A stretch of DNA of 62,342 bases from contig URFH01000012.1 in the NCBI GenBank assembly GCA_900547155.1, positions 1 through 62,342 on the forward strand, in the 5' to 3' direction. Both the position numbers and the translations under genes were made by a program. A model generated the notes under the pieces. It saw nothing but the letters and a program-made list of their open reading frames with translations, was not told where the DNA came from and ran no database searches. Each line of letters begins with the position of its first letter. Within the stretch, counting starts at the first letter, position 1. Source of the stretch: an uncultured bacterium. GTDB taxonomy: Bacteria > Cyanobacteriota > Vampirovibrionia > Gastranaerophilales > Gastranaerophilaceae. This document shows positions 50,985 to 58,691 of this stretch, piece by piece.

Positions 50985-51905
50985 ATGAAAACAGATAAAC
51001 GGAAGAGAATCTTGAAAAGAATTAATAAATTTATATTTACAATCACGCTTCTGGCGTTAATTATGCCGGTATTCAGCCCGAATCCAGCTTTTGCAGCAAA
51101 GCTCAAAGGTGTTATAACAGCTGAAAACGCAAATTATTCCACAACAAACGAGTTGAAAGAGTTTTTTGAGAATTATGGAAAGCTCAACAACTCAAAAAAC
51201 CTCGACAAACTTATGGAAATGTACGATGACAGCTATTTGAGCGCGGATAAATTCGACAAAGCAAAGCTCAAAGAGCTTGCATCCGACTCCTGGAAAGCAT
51301 ATCCCAATGCAAAATACGATATGAAAGTACTTTCCTTAAACAGTGACTATCAAAATGCAACCGTTCTAGTAAAAGAAACCATCGAGGGCGAATCCAGCTC
51401 AAAAGTTGACTACCTTAGCGGAAACGGCTACATAGAATCAAATGCGTTGACCGTTTATTACCTGAAAAAGTTCTATACAGGCTGGAAAATCGTTTCGGAT
51501 TATATTATTGACGAAAAAACAGCGTTAAAATACGGCGTTGCAAAAGAAATTACAATGAAAATTGACGCTCCTCCGCTTGCCAATGCTGCGCAGGAATACA
51601 GCTCAATCGTACGTATTGATGTTCCAAAAGAATACATCGCTCTTGTGTCCATAAACAACGAAGAAATCACCTTTCCCGCGCAAAAAGCGGAAGAAGTATT
51701 CAGAACAGTGAAAAGCGACGGCATTCAGGAGCGGATTTTGAAAGCAAATTCCAACAAAAACAACGAAAATGCAGTTGCCTCAATCGGAATCGCCAAAACA
51801 AACATTACAAATAAAAATGTGGAAGTGAATATCGTAGGAATCGCCTTTTTAACAAGCCGCGTAAACCTCTCGCTTCCCTCCATACCGGAGAAACCGGCTA
51901 AATGA
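50985..51905 (+). CDS. Secreted NTF2-like protein, unknown function
   Basis: 306 residues with a signal peptide after a basic start (INKFIFTITLLALIMPVFSP...AFA). Residues about 50-165 look like an NTF2/SnoaL-type domain (ELKEFFENYGKLNNSKNLDK; VYYLKKFYTGWKIVSDYI). The remainder (170-300) is beta-rich. A TATAAT-like box is at 50964-50969. It overlaps lspA (ATGA). Confidence 0.7.
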   Translation: MKTDKRKRILKRINKFIFTITLLALIMPVFSPNPAFAAKLKGVITAENANYSTTNELKEFFENYGKLNNSKNLDKLMEMYDDSYLSADKFDKAKLKELASDSWKAYPNAKYDMKVLSLNSDYQNATVLVKETIEGESSSKVDYLSGNGYIESNALTVYYLKKFYTGWKIVSDYIIDEKTALKYGVAKEITMKIDAPPLANAAQEYSSIVRIDVPKEYIALVSINNEEITFPAQKAEEVFRTVKSDGIQERILKANSNKNNENAVASIGIAKTNITNKNVEVNIVGIAFLTSRVNLSLPSIPEKPAK

Positions 51906-52369
51906 ACCGACCGTATGTAAAAATATTTATATTTTTAATATTAATACTGATTCTCGGGGCTGTTTCTTATGCAGTGAGGGATTTTTTGATTTTAGGGTTT
52001 GACGGCGCTAATTTCGGGCTGATTTCAATAGAATACGTTAAAAACACAGGCGCAGCTTTCAGCCTTTTTCAACAGCATACAACTTTTCTGATTGTGATTT
52101 CGGTTGTTATTCTTGTTGCGTTTTTGAGCTTTATCCTCGGGATAATCAACAAAATTAAGTACCCTGATTTAATCCTGTACGCTTTCATGCTTGCAGGCGT
52201 ATTTTGCAACCTTTTTGAGCGGATTATTGACGGGTTTGTGACAGATTATATACGGCTGAACTTTGTAACATTCCCTATTTTCAATCTTTCCGATGTTTTT
52301 ATCAATATCGGGGCATTTCTCGTAATTTGTAATATACTATTCAATAATGAGCACAAAAAATCGGAATAA
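51902..52369 (+). CDS. lspA: Lipoprotein signal peptidase (signal peptidase II)
   Basis: 155 residues, four membrane helices. Catalytic-aspartate regions are present (GVFCNLFERIIDGFVTDYI and FNLSDVFINIG), and VKNTGAAFSLF is the family's N-terminal motif. It cleaves prolipoproteins after Lgt modification. It overlaps both neighbours (ATGA at the start, 23 bases at the end). Confidence 0.94.
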   Translation: MNRPYVKIFIFLILILILGAVSYAVRDFLILGFDGANFGLISIEYVKNTGAAFSLFQQHTTFLIVISVVILVAFLSFILGIINKIKYPDLILYAFMLAGVFCNLFERIIDGFVTDYIRLNFVTFPIFNLSDVFINIGAFLVICNILFNNEHKKSE

Positions 52370-53270
52370 AATCATCATAACACCGGAAGAAGCGGGCGAA
52401 AGGCTGGATTCTTTGCTTTGTACGCTTTATCCCGGCCTTTCAAGAAGCAGAATCCAGAAAGAAATCAAAAACGGCTGCATTCTTGTAAACAAAGCTGTAG
52501 CAAAGCCCTCAAAAATACTAAAAATTGAGGACGAAATTGATATATCAATCGAAGAGCCGGCTAAAATTGAAATTTTGCCCGAAAATCTCCCGCTTAAAAT
52601 TCTCTACGAAGACGAAAAATGCGCTGTAATCCTAAAACCCAAAAACATGCTAACTCACCCGACAGCAAAAGAAACATCGGGCACGCTTGTAAACGCGCTT
52701 TTGTACCATTTTAAAACGCTTTCGGACTGCAACGGGGAATTTAGACCCGGAATCGTTCATAGATTGGACAGAAACACTTCAGGGCTGCTGCTTATCGCAA
52801 AAACAAACGATTCATACGAAAATCTCAAGCTGCAAATGCAGAATAGAACCATTGAAAAACGCTATTATGCGGTTGTAAGCGGGAATTTTGAAAATGAAGA
52901 AGGCACAATCAGCACAAACCTCGGCAGGCACCCCTCAAAACCCGAAAAAATGGCGGTCTGCGCCGACGGGAAGCCTGCAATAACGCATTACAGCGTCGCC
53001 GAACGGTTCAAAGGATACACTCTGCTCGACATAAAGCTCGAAACCGGCCGAACTCACCAGATTCGGGTTCACATGGCGCATATCGGGCACCCTATTGTGA
53101 ATGACAGCTTTTACGGAGGCGCAAAAATCCCCGTAAAAACCACAGAACAGGCGCTTCAGGCGTATTCTCTGACATTTGTTTCTCCGGCTGACGGGCAGGA
53201 AAGGACAATTTCCACTGATTTTGATGATGATATAATTAAAGTATTGAATTATTTAAGGAGCACAAAATGA
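52347..53270 (+). CDS. rluD: RluD-family 23S rRNA pseudouridine synthase
   Basis: 307 residues: N-terminal S4 RNA-binding domain (ERLDSLLCTLYPGLSRSRIQ) and a catalytic domain with GIVHRLDRNTSGLLLIAKT (catalytic aspartate), then LETGRTHQIRVHMAHIGHPI. RluA/C/D subfamilies are hard to separate by eye; RluD is the usual partner of lspA. Confidence 0.92.
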   Translation: MSTKNRNKIIITPEEAGERLDSLLCTLYPGLSRSRIQKEIKNGCILVNKAVAKPSKILKIEDEIDISIEEPAKIEILPENLPLKILYEDEKCAVILKPKNMLTHPTAKETSGTLVNALLYHFKTLSDCNGEFRPGIVHRLDRNTSGLLLIAKTNDSYENLKLQMQNRTIEKRYYAVVSGNFENEEGTISTNLGRHPSKPEKMAVCADGKPAITHYSVAERFKGYTLLDIKLETGRTHQIRVHMAHIGHPIVNDSFYGGAKIPVKTTEQALQAYSLTFVSPADGQERTISTDFDDDIIKVLNYLRSTK

Positions 53271-53611
53271 AAAACCTTTTTTTGATATTATTTATAGTTT
53301 TTAACGCACTTATTGTGCTTTTTGCATGGACAAATTTCCAAAATAGCGTAACGTACACCTGCATGTTCAATCATGAAAATTACACTATATCACTGGGCGT
53401 GTTTTCACTTGCGCTGGGGCTTTTTGCCAACATGGCGGGCTTTTTATACGCAATTGTGCTAAAAAGCAACGTCACTGACCTTTGCAAAGCCTACCAGAAG
53501 AAAAACGAGAACATTTCAGTTAAAAGTGAGGCTGATAGCGCAAAAATCGAGGTTCTTGAAGCAAAAATTGCCTCTCTAGAAGCGGCGCTTGATGCAGCAT
53601 TAAACAAATAA
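53267..53611 (+). CDS. LapA-like small membrane protein
   Basis: 114 residues: two membrane helices (LFLILFIVFNALIVLFAWTN; FSLALGLFANMAGFLYAIV) followed by a coiled coil. This fits the LapA/DUF1049 pattern. The ATG overlaps the rluD stop (ATGA). Function unknown; E. coli LapA works with LapB in LPS regulation. Confidence 0.7.
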   Translation: MKNLFLILFIVFNALIVLFAWTNFQNSVTYTCMFNHENYTISLGVFSLALGLFANMAGFLYAIVLKSNVTDLCKAYQKKNENISVKSEADSAKIEVLEAKIASLEAALDAALNK

Positions 53612-53670
53612 TATAGATAAAGTATATATCAAAACAAAAAACCGTATATATAGAACCAAAATATCATTAG

Positions 53671-53702
53671 GAGAAAACGCTCATTTTACGGGCGTTTTCT
53701 TG
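53671..53702 (+). terminator. Rho-independent terminator
   Basis: AGAAAACGC and GCGTTTTCT stem with a GC-poor loop, ending the 50985-53611 operon. Confidence 0.8.
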
Positions 53703-53704
53703 TT

Positions 53705-53769
53705 ATGTTAAGAATTGTTAATCAATATATAACAAATATAGCAATTTTATAACATCAAATTACTTTATA
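53705..53769 (+). promoter_or_regulatory. Regulon promoter for the small coiled-coil gene
   Basis: Box ATGTTAAGAATTGTTAA (53705-53721), 18 bases, AGCAAT (53740-53745), 18 bases, TTTATA (53764-53769), followed by TATATACAGAGAG. The mRNA leader is about 90 bases. Confidence 0.65.
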
Positions 53770-53866
53770 TATATACAGAGAGAAAAAATTCAAAAGACAA
53801 ACAAAAATACCTAACTTTTAACCACAAACCCGTACCACTAGACTAAATTCAAAGGAGAGCAAAAAA

Positions 53867-54178
53867 ATGGGAGCAACTTATTGCGCTATCAACACGAGAT
53901 TACTCACTATCACTCAGTACAAGAGCAATTTAGAGTATTCAATCATGAACATCAGCAACAAAAGACAGAACATAGCTTATCAAACAAGCTCATTAATCGG
54001 TGCTGATTGGGAATCTGATCCTGCAGTTAAAAGATTGCAATTGATGGATCAGCAGCTTGAACTTCAACAGAAAAACCTTGAAACTCAACAGCAGGCAGCT
54101 GCAGCTGAATTGGAAAGCATTCAGAAACTCTTGCAGACTAACGTTAAATCTGCTCATACGTTGAACTTCAACGCATAA
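53867..54178 (+). CDS. Small helical protein, unknown function, probably highly expressed
   Basis: 103 residues, no signal peptide, no match I recognise. Residues 15-100 are helical, with a Gln-rich amphipathic stretch (LQLMDQQLELQQKNLETQQQ). The strong AAGGAGAG ribosome site, simple codon choice and regulon promoter suggest high expression. Size and helix content recall secreted needle- or WXG-like proteins, but no motif supports that. Confidence 0.7.
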   Translation: MGATYCAINTRLLTITQYKSNLEYSIMNISNKRQNIAYQTSSLIGADWESDPAVKRLQLMDQQLELQQKNLETQQQAAAAELESIQKLLQTNVKSAHTLNFNA

Positions 54179-54224
54179 TTCTTTTTGAATTGTAAAAAAT
54201 ACCATTTAAAATTAACCCGTACAA

Positions 54225-54253
54225 TTGAAATTAAAAATTTAGTCTGTTATCAT
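54225..54253 (+). promoter_or_regulatory. Sigma-70-like promoter upstream of engB
   Basis: TTGAAA (54225-54230), 17 bases, TATCAT (54248-54253). Transcription would begin near 54260, only a few bases before the ATG at 54264. Confidence 0.5.
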
Positions 54254-54263
54254 TGCAGACATA

Positions 54264-54518
54264 ATGAACGTGTTTAAAACTTTTGAACTGTTTTTATCAC
54301 AACCCCTAAGTATTATTCGAGACCGGATAATACAGATTTGCCATGTTGAATCACCGGAAAAAGACTTAAAAAGCAGGATTCAGTTTAATCTTTCGCCTGA
54401 AGCCGCACAAATTAACGTTTATAATTCGCCTCAGGTTTACAACCTTTTGACGAGCGTTCTGTACAAAAAGAAATGTATCAATGATAGTAAAAAAAGCAAA
54501 GTTTATAATCAGCGCTGA
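54264..54518 (+). CDS. Small hypothetical protein ahead of engB
   Basis: 84 codons overlapping the start of engB by 38 bases. No ribosome site, but a promoter ends about ten bases upstream, so it would be leaderless or nearly so. The protein (start MNVFKTFELFLSQPLSIIRD) shows no known domain. It may be a real leader gene or only the 5' untranslated region of engB. Confidence 0.4.
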   Translation: MNVFKTFELFLSQPLSIIRDRIIQICHVESPEKDLKSRIQFNLSPEAAQINVYNSPQVYNLLTSVLYKKKCINDSKKSKVYNQR

Positions 54519-55053
54519 AAAACTTTCCCAGTGCCCTAATTTTAACATGCCCGAAATCGCGCTTCTGGGGCGCTCTAACGTGGGAAAATCTTCGTTTATA
54601 AACGGAATTACAAATCAGGGAAAGCTCGCAAAAACAAGCAACAAGCCCGGCAAAACACGCCTCATAAATCTCTTTGAATTTGACGAAAAATATATGGTTG
54701 CAGACCTTCCGGGGTATGGTTATGCTGCGGTTTCAAAAGAAATGCAGGCAAAATGGCAGAAAAACCTTGAAGAATACCTGCTGAAACGCGAACCGTTGAA
54801 ACTGCTTGTGCAATTCATAGATTCGCGCCATGAAATCCAGAAAAATGACCTCCAAATGCACGAATGGATTAAATTTCACGGGCTGAATTCGGTTGTAATC
54901 GCAACAAAAATCGACCTCACCCCAAAATCCAAAATAATGTCGGTCATAAGCAGCATGAAAAAGCAGCTGGGCGTTGAGGTTCTTCCATTTTCAACCAAAG
55001 ACAACCGGTATAACGAAAATATTATCAAATATTTTGAAAATACGGTTAATTAG
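54481..55053 (+). CDS. engB: Ribosome-biogenesis GTPase EngB/YsxC
   Basis: 190 residues. G1 GRSNVGKSSFI, G3 DLPGYGYA, G4 ATKIDL, G5 FSTKD. N-terminal ISAEKLSQCPNFNMPEIALL is typical. Helps assemble the 50S subunit. Confidence 0.95.
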   Translation: MIVKKAKFIISAEKLSQCPNFNMPEIALLGRSNVGKSSFINGITNQGKLAKTSNKPGKTRLINLFEFDEKYMVADLPGYGYAAVSKEMQAKWQKNLEEYLLKREPLKLLVQFIDSRHEIQKNDLQMHEWIKFHGLNSVVIATKIDLTPKSKIMSVISSMKKQLGVEVLPFSTKDNRYNENIIKYFENTVN

Positions 55054-55210
55054 GCGAAAATATACGGATTTTTCATCCGGAGCATCTATTCAGGGGCGCC
55101 TTAGCCGATTCGCCTGTGCGAACCAGCCCAAAGGTTCACCTTTTTTAACCATTTTCCACCATCAGTGCGGCGGGCAGCAGAGTTCATTAGCTCAAACTTT
55201 TCCGGTGGTT

Positions 55211-56167
55211 TTAAAAATTGATATTTGTCATAATTTTGAAACGCTGCTGTACATTGTTATTCAGCGTGTTTATTTGCGAAGAAGAAAGTTCCACAAAAAA
55301 CGCATCATTTTTAAATGAGGGGCTGAATCTAAGCGACAACTCATCCTGACTGTAATCAGAGTTCAATTCCTTAACCATTTTGCCCCTAATCATCAGGTGG
55401 TCGTTAATTTGATACTGATGGGTAACATGAAAACTCTGGGGATTTGTTGAATTGTTTGAATAAGTGTTCTGCGCGAGCTGGCCGCTTACGGTGAATTTGC
55501 CGCGCCTGTACTTTGTGAAGAAACCTGCGGTGTTTTTCGTATAAGAACCGTAATCATTTGAATAAAGTCCGGTTCCAAAGCTAAAATCGCCTTTTGAATG
55601 CCAGATTTTTTTTGGTTTTGTCGATACAATCCCGCCATAGGAGTTGTTCAACGTATCAGTAGCAGTGTACATGCCGACAGCATAGTCAAAATTGCGTCCA
55701 TGCCCTGTCATTGTAGCTCCGACGTCAAAATCTGATTCGGCTTTGCCAATAAAATTAATCGGGCCGCCGTCGTACCAGGAAAGATTATACTGCCCAACCT
55801 GAATTGTTGTATTATCATCCAAATCCGTTTCCAGATATGCACCGTAAGAAGCAGGCGCAATCAAAGGTTGTAGATTTTTTGAGTCCGCATAATACTGATA
55901 GCGGTAAAATTTAGAATCATACCAGTTTTTGCGGTAATTTTTGACCTGTTTGGGCTTGCTGTCCGATTCCACCCTGATTTTGAACTTTTTAACCGCCTCC
56001 TCGCGCTCCTGGCTCAAATCCAAATCAATCGGCGCAAACATAAGCTCTTCTTCCTCCTGAGCCTGCTCCTGCGGGGGTTGTGAGCCGGTTTCATCAGAAA
56101 AGACCGCCGAATTTGTGTTAAAAATCAGCAGCGAAGCGAAAAAAACTATTGTCCAAAATTTTTTCAT
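55211..56167 (-). CDS. Outer-membrane beta-barrel-like protein
   Basis: 318 residues: signal peptide MKKFWTIVFFASLLIFNTNS, an acidic Gln/Glu-rich linker (about 28-55), then alternating polar/aromatic strands from about 100 (YGAYLETDLDDNTTIQVGQY) to a C-terminal phenylalanine (MTNINF). The strand pattern and terminal Phe favour an outer-membrane barrel of 12 or so strands. No family assigned; the substrate is unknown. Confidence 0.72.
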   Translation of the reverse strand: MKKFWTIVFFASLLIFNTNSAVFSDETGSQPPQEQAQEEEELMFAPIDLDLSQEREEAVKKFKIRVESDSKPKQVKNYRKNWYDSKFYRYQYYADSKNLQPLIAPASYGAYLETDLDDNTTIQVGQYNLSWYDGGPINFIGKAESDFDVGATMTGHGRNFDYAVGMYTATDTLNNSYGGIVSTKPKKIWHSKGDFSFGTGLYSNDYGSYTKNTAGFFTKYRRGKFTVSGQLAQNTYSNNSTNPQSFHVTHQYQINDHLMIRGKMVKELNSDYSQDELSLRFSPSFKNDAFFVELSSSQINTLNNNVQQRFKIMTNINF

Positions 56168-56204
56168 ATAAATATTGTGCTCTCAAAGGGAGGGGATTTC
56201 AATT

Positions 56205-56264
56205 GTAACATATCTTAATATATCACATTTAAAAGGCAATATCTACATAAAAATTTTGTTTATA
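56205..56264 (+). promoter_or_regulatory. Regulon promoter for the M15 peptidase gene
   Basis: Box GTAACATATCTTAATAT (56205-56221), 13 bases, GGCAAT (56235-56240), 18 bases, TTTATA (56259-56264). The -10 is 28 bases before ATG 56292. Confidence 0.65.
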
Positions 56265-56291
56265 AATATAAGGGATATTTAAGGGAATATT

Positions 56292-56900
56292 ATGTCAGGA
56301 ATAAAAATTAACTTTTTAAACCAAACACCGCAGATAACAGCGCCGCAAACAATGCAAAATACAGGTTTTGCGCCGATTTTCAACTTTTTTATGCCGCCAA
56401 TGAACTTTTTGCCTTCATTCGGCACTTTTGACAGCTCTTTTGACGAATTTCAAAATATGTTTTTTAACTCCATCAGGATGATGGAATACAATATTCCGAA
56501 AGCGGAAATTACGGAGAATTTCCGCCCGCTGGATTACAACAGGACAAACAACAGCTACGCTCCGGACAATTCCAAAAAGATTTCGGAATTAAATCCTGAA
56601 ATGCAGGAAAAAACAATGGATTTGCTTGATTATGCAAAAAATGTACTGGGCAAAGATGTAAAAATCACCAGCGGATACCGCTCAAAAGCTCAGCAGGAGT
56701 ACCTGATTAAAACCACACCGCACCTTGCCGCAAAACGTTCAGCACATTGCGAGGGAAAAGCAGTGGATTTGAACATAATCGGCGGAACTGATGAAGATTA
56801 CAGAAAACTCGGAGATTACGCGAAGTCAATCGGCATGCGCTGGGGCGGAGACTTCAAAAAAACGCCGGAAAGATGGCATTTTGATTATCAATGGGGCTAA
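56292..56900 (+). CDS. M15-family D-Ala-D-Ala carboxypeptidase/endopeptidase-like protein
   Basis: 202 residues. The C-terminal half (about 105-202) has the VanY/M15 zinc site: SGYRSKAQQEYLI, SAHCEGKAVDLNI (His and Asp ligands) and WHFDYQWG (third ligand). The first 90 residues are Phe/Met/Pro-rich with no known domain. There is no signal peptide. It would cut peptidoglycan stem peptides; how it reaches them is unclear. Its promoter links it to the other signal-less wall enzymes. Confidence 0.85.
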   Translation: MSGIKINFLNQTPQITAPQTMQNTGFAPIFNFFMPPMNFLPSFGTFDSSFDEFQNMFFNSIRMMEYNIPKAEITENFRPLDYNRTNNSYAPDNSKKISELNPEMQEKTMDLLDYAKNVLGKDVKITSGYRSKAQQEYLIKTTPHLAAKRSAHCEGKAVDLNIIGGTDEDYRKLGDYAKSIGMRWGGDFKKTPERWHFDYQWG

Positions 56901-56922
56901 ATCCGCCTAAAACCACGTCAGA

Positions 56923-57609
56923 CTAAGATTTCATCTCCTTTTTCCAGCAAAAATAAAAATAAAACGCCAGCACAAAATAAACGCACCACATAATAAAAGT
57001 TGAGTATGTTTTTGCGCCGTGCAAAACGAGGTTCAGCCACATCAGCGCGGACAATCCGTTCACGACCATCCAGATTACCCACTGTTCAATGCACCTTTTG
57101 ACCGTCAAATACATCCCGAAGACGGAAAGAACCGTTGTTATGCCGTCAAACAGGGGATTTGAGTCATTAAAATACTGCAAAACGGCTACTGCACCGGAAA
57201 TTGCAACAATAGCCAGCAAAGCGAGCTTCAAACGTTCTTTTAGCGTGAGGCGAGTTTTTTTAATCTCTCTTGTTGAGCGCTTTAAATGCCTGCTCCACTC
57301 AAAAAGCCCCCAAACCTGCATAGGGAAATAATATCCCATATACAAAACGAGGTTCCCCCACAAGGCATTTTCAAAAGAAAGCCAGCTGTAGCAAGAAGTT
57401 CCGCAAAGCCCGAAAATATAGCATGAAACCTTGCCTTTTCCTGCAATTGTTGTGTATAAAATTCCGCAAACAGCTGAAATTACGGCGATAATGCTGTCTT
57501 TTACAATAAAAGCGTTTATAAAAATTATCAAAAAAACAATTGAAAGCCCTGCGATTTCGCCTTTTTTCCAGCCGCTTAATTCATATTTTACAAACTCTTT
57601 TATGTCCAT
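56923..57609 (-). CDS. pnuC: PnuC-family vitamin/nucleoside transporter
   Basis: 228 residues, seven membrane helices. Family landmarks are KGKVSCYIFGLCGTSCYSWL, LWGNLVLYMGYYFPMQVWGL and EQWVIWMVVNGLSALMW. PnuC proteins take up nicotinamide riboside; relatives carry thiamine or riboflavin. No adjacent NAD or thiamine gene or riboswitch helps to decide. Confidence 0.88.
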   Translation of the reverse strand: MDIKEFVKYELSGWKKGEIAGLSIVFLIIFINAFIVKDSIIAVISAVCGILYTTIAGKGKVSCYIFGLCGTSCYSWLSFENALWGNLVLYMGYYFPMQVWGLFEWSRHLKRSTREIKKTRLTLKERLKLALLAIVAISGAVAVLQYFNDSNPLFDGITTVLSVFGMYLTVKRCIEQWVIWMVVNGLSALMWLNLVLHGAKTYSTFIMWCVYFVLAFYFYFCWKKEMKS

Positions 57610-57654
57610 TCTTCCGTTTTACTTTTTTTTATTTGTGTTATCTAATTAAAATAG

Positions 57655-58653
57655 ATGAAAATAAGTTCAAACACAAATAATAATATCGCATTCAAGGGCG
57701 TATATGATTCCAGACTTTTGAAAAAAGGGCTGGAATTTGCAGCTGAAAACGGTTCTCTGTTCGGGGCGACCGCATCTTTAGCGCTTTCAACAGTCGCACG
57801 CCCGCTTGCCATCTGGTCAACCCCGAAAACCGACAAAGAAAACAAAAAATACGCCTGCGCAAAGTCGCTATCTTCCAGTGCAGCCGGATATTTGATAATG
57901 CTCGCCGCTTCTTCGCCAGTTGCAAAGGCAATAAGGAAAATTGATGAGAATCCGAAAAAATATTTGAACAAAAACACAATTAAAACCCTGAAAGAAGGCG
58001 CTGAAACGCTCGGCAAGTCGAAAAAATACCAGTTTGCGACCCAGATTTTCAAACTGGGGCTCGGATTTCTTATTGCGGTGCCAAAATCCGCCCTGACCTG
58101 CGCGCTTATTCCGCCGATTATGGATAAATTTCAAAAGAAAAAAGATGAAAACAAAACAAAAATAAGAGTCGCAAACACCCCGCTTTCTTTTAAGGGTGCT
58201 TACGGCACAATGACCGAAAATATTGCAAAAGGGATAGGAAAATTAATTGACACAAATCCTGTGCAAAAAGCAGCGAAAAAATTTGCGGATACGAACTTTG
58301 CGCAGCATATTATTTCAATGACGGATATACTTTTGACCGCTTCTTTCGTTCAGCAGACGGCAAAAAGCAAAGAAATAGAAGAATCCCGTAAAAAACCGCT
58401 GATTTACAACTCCATAATTTCAACTGCGCTCTGTTTGACGGGCGGTTATGCAGCAAACAGCGCTTTGAATAAGCCGGCTGAAAAATTTATTGAAAAATTT
58501 AGAAAAATCAACAAAAACGACCCCAAACTTGAAAAACAAATTGAGGGGATAAAAATTGCAAAGCCGGTTTTGATTCTCGGAGGGATTTATTACATAATAA
58601 TCCCGATTATTGCGACATTTTTGGCTGACAGAGCCGACAGAAAACAGGTTTAA
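57655..58653 (+). CDS. Membrane-associated protein, RP-x-K-Y-A family, member 3
   Basis: 332 residues of unknown function. It begins MKISSNTNNNIAFKGVYDS, and the F-K-G phrase recurs mid-protein (TPLSFKGAYG, about 178-187), suggesting two related halves. The first half has VARPLAIWSTPKTDKENKKY, equivalent to the RPLFTMMDK segments of the genes at 29542 and 30119. About five hydrophobic segments are present. No signal peptide. It is not preceded by the regulon promoter; the start lies 45 bases from the divergent pnuC. Confidence 0.7.
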   Translation: MKISSNTNNNIAFKGVYDSRLLKKGLEFAAENGSLFGATASLALSTVARPLAIWSTPKTDKENKKYACAKSLSSSAAGYLIMLAASSPVAKAIRKIDENPKKYLNKNTIKTLKEGAETLGKSKKYQFATQIFKLGLGFLIAVPKSALTCALIPPIMDKFQKKKDENKTKIRVANTPLSFKGAYGTMTENIAKGIGKLIDTNPVQKAAKKFADTNFAQHIISMTDILLTASFVQQTAKSKEIEESRKKPLIYNSIISTALCLTGGYAANSALNKPAEKFIEKFRKINKNDPKLEKQIEGIKIAKPVLILGGIYYIIIPIIATFLADRADRKQV

Positions 58654-58656
58654 AAA

Positions 58657-58688
58657 GAAACTCCGGCCTTTAATGCCGGAGTTTCCTT
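58657..58688. terminator. Rho-independent terminator between convergent genes
   Basis: GAAACTCCGGC and GCCGGAGTTTC form a perfect 11-bp stem with a CTTTAAT loop, ending both 57655 (+) and hcp (-). Confidence 0.85.
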
Positions 58689-58691
58689 GTT

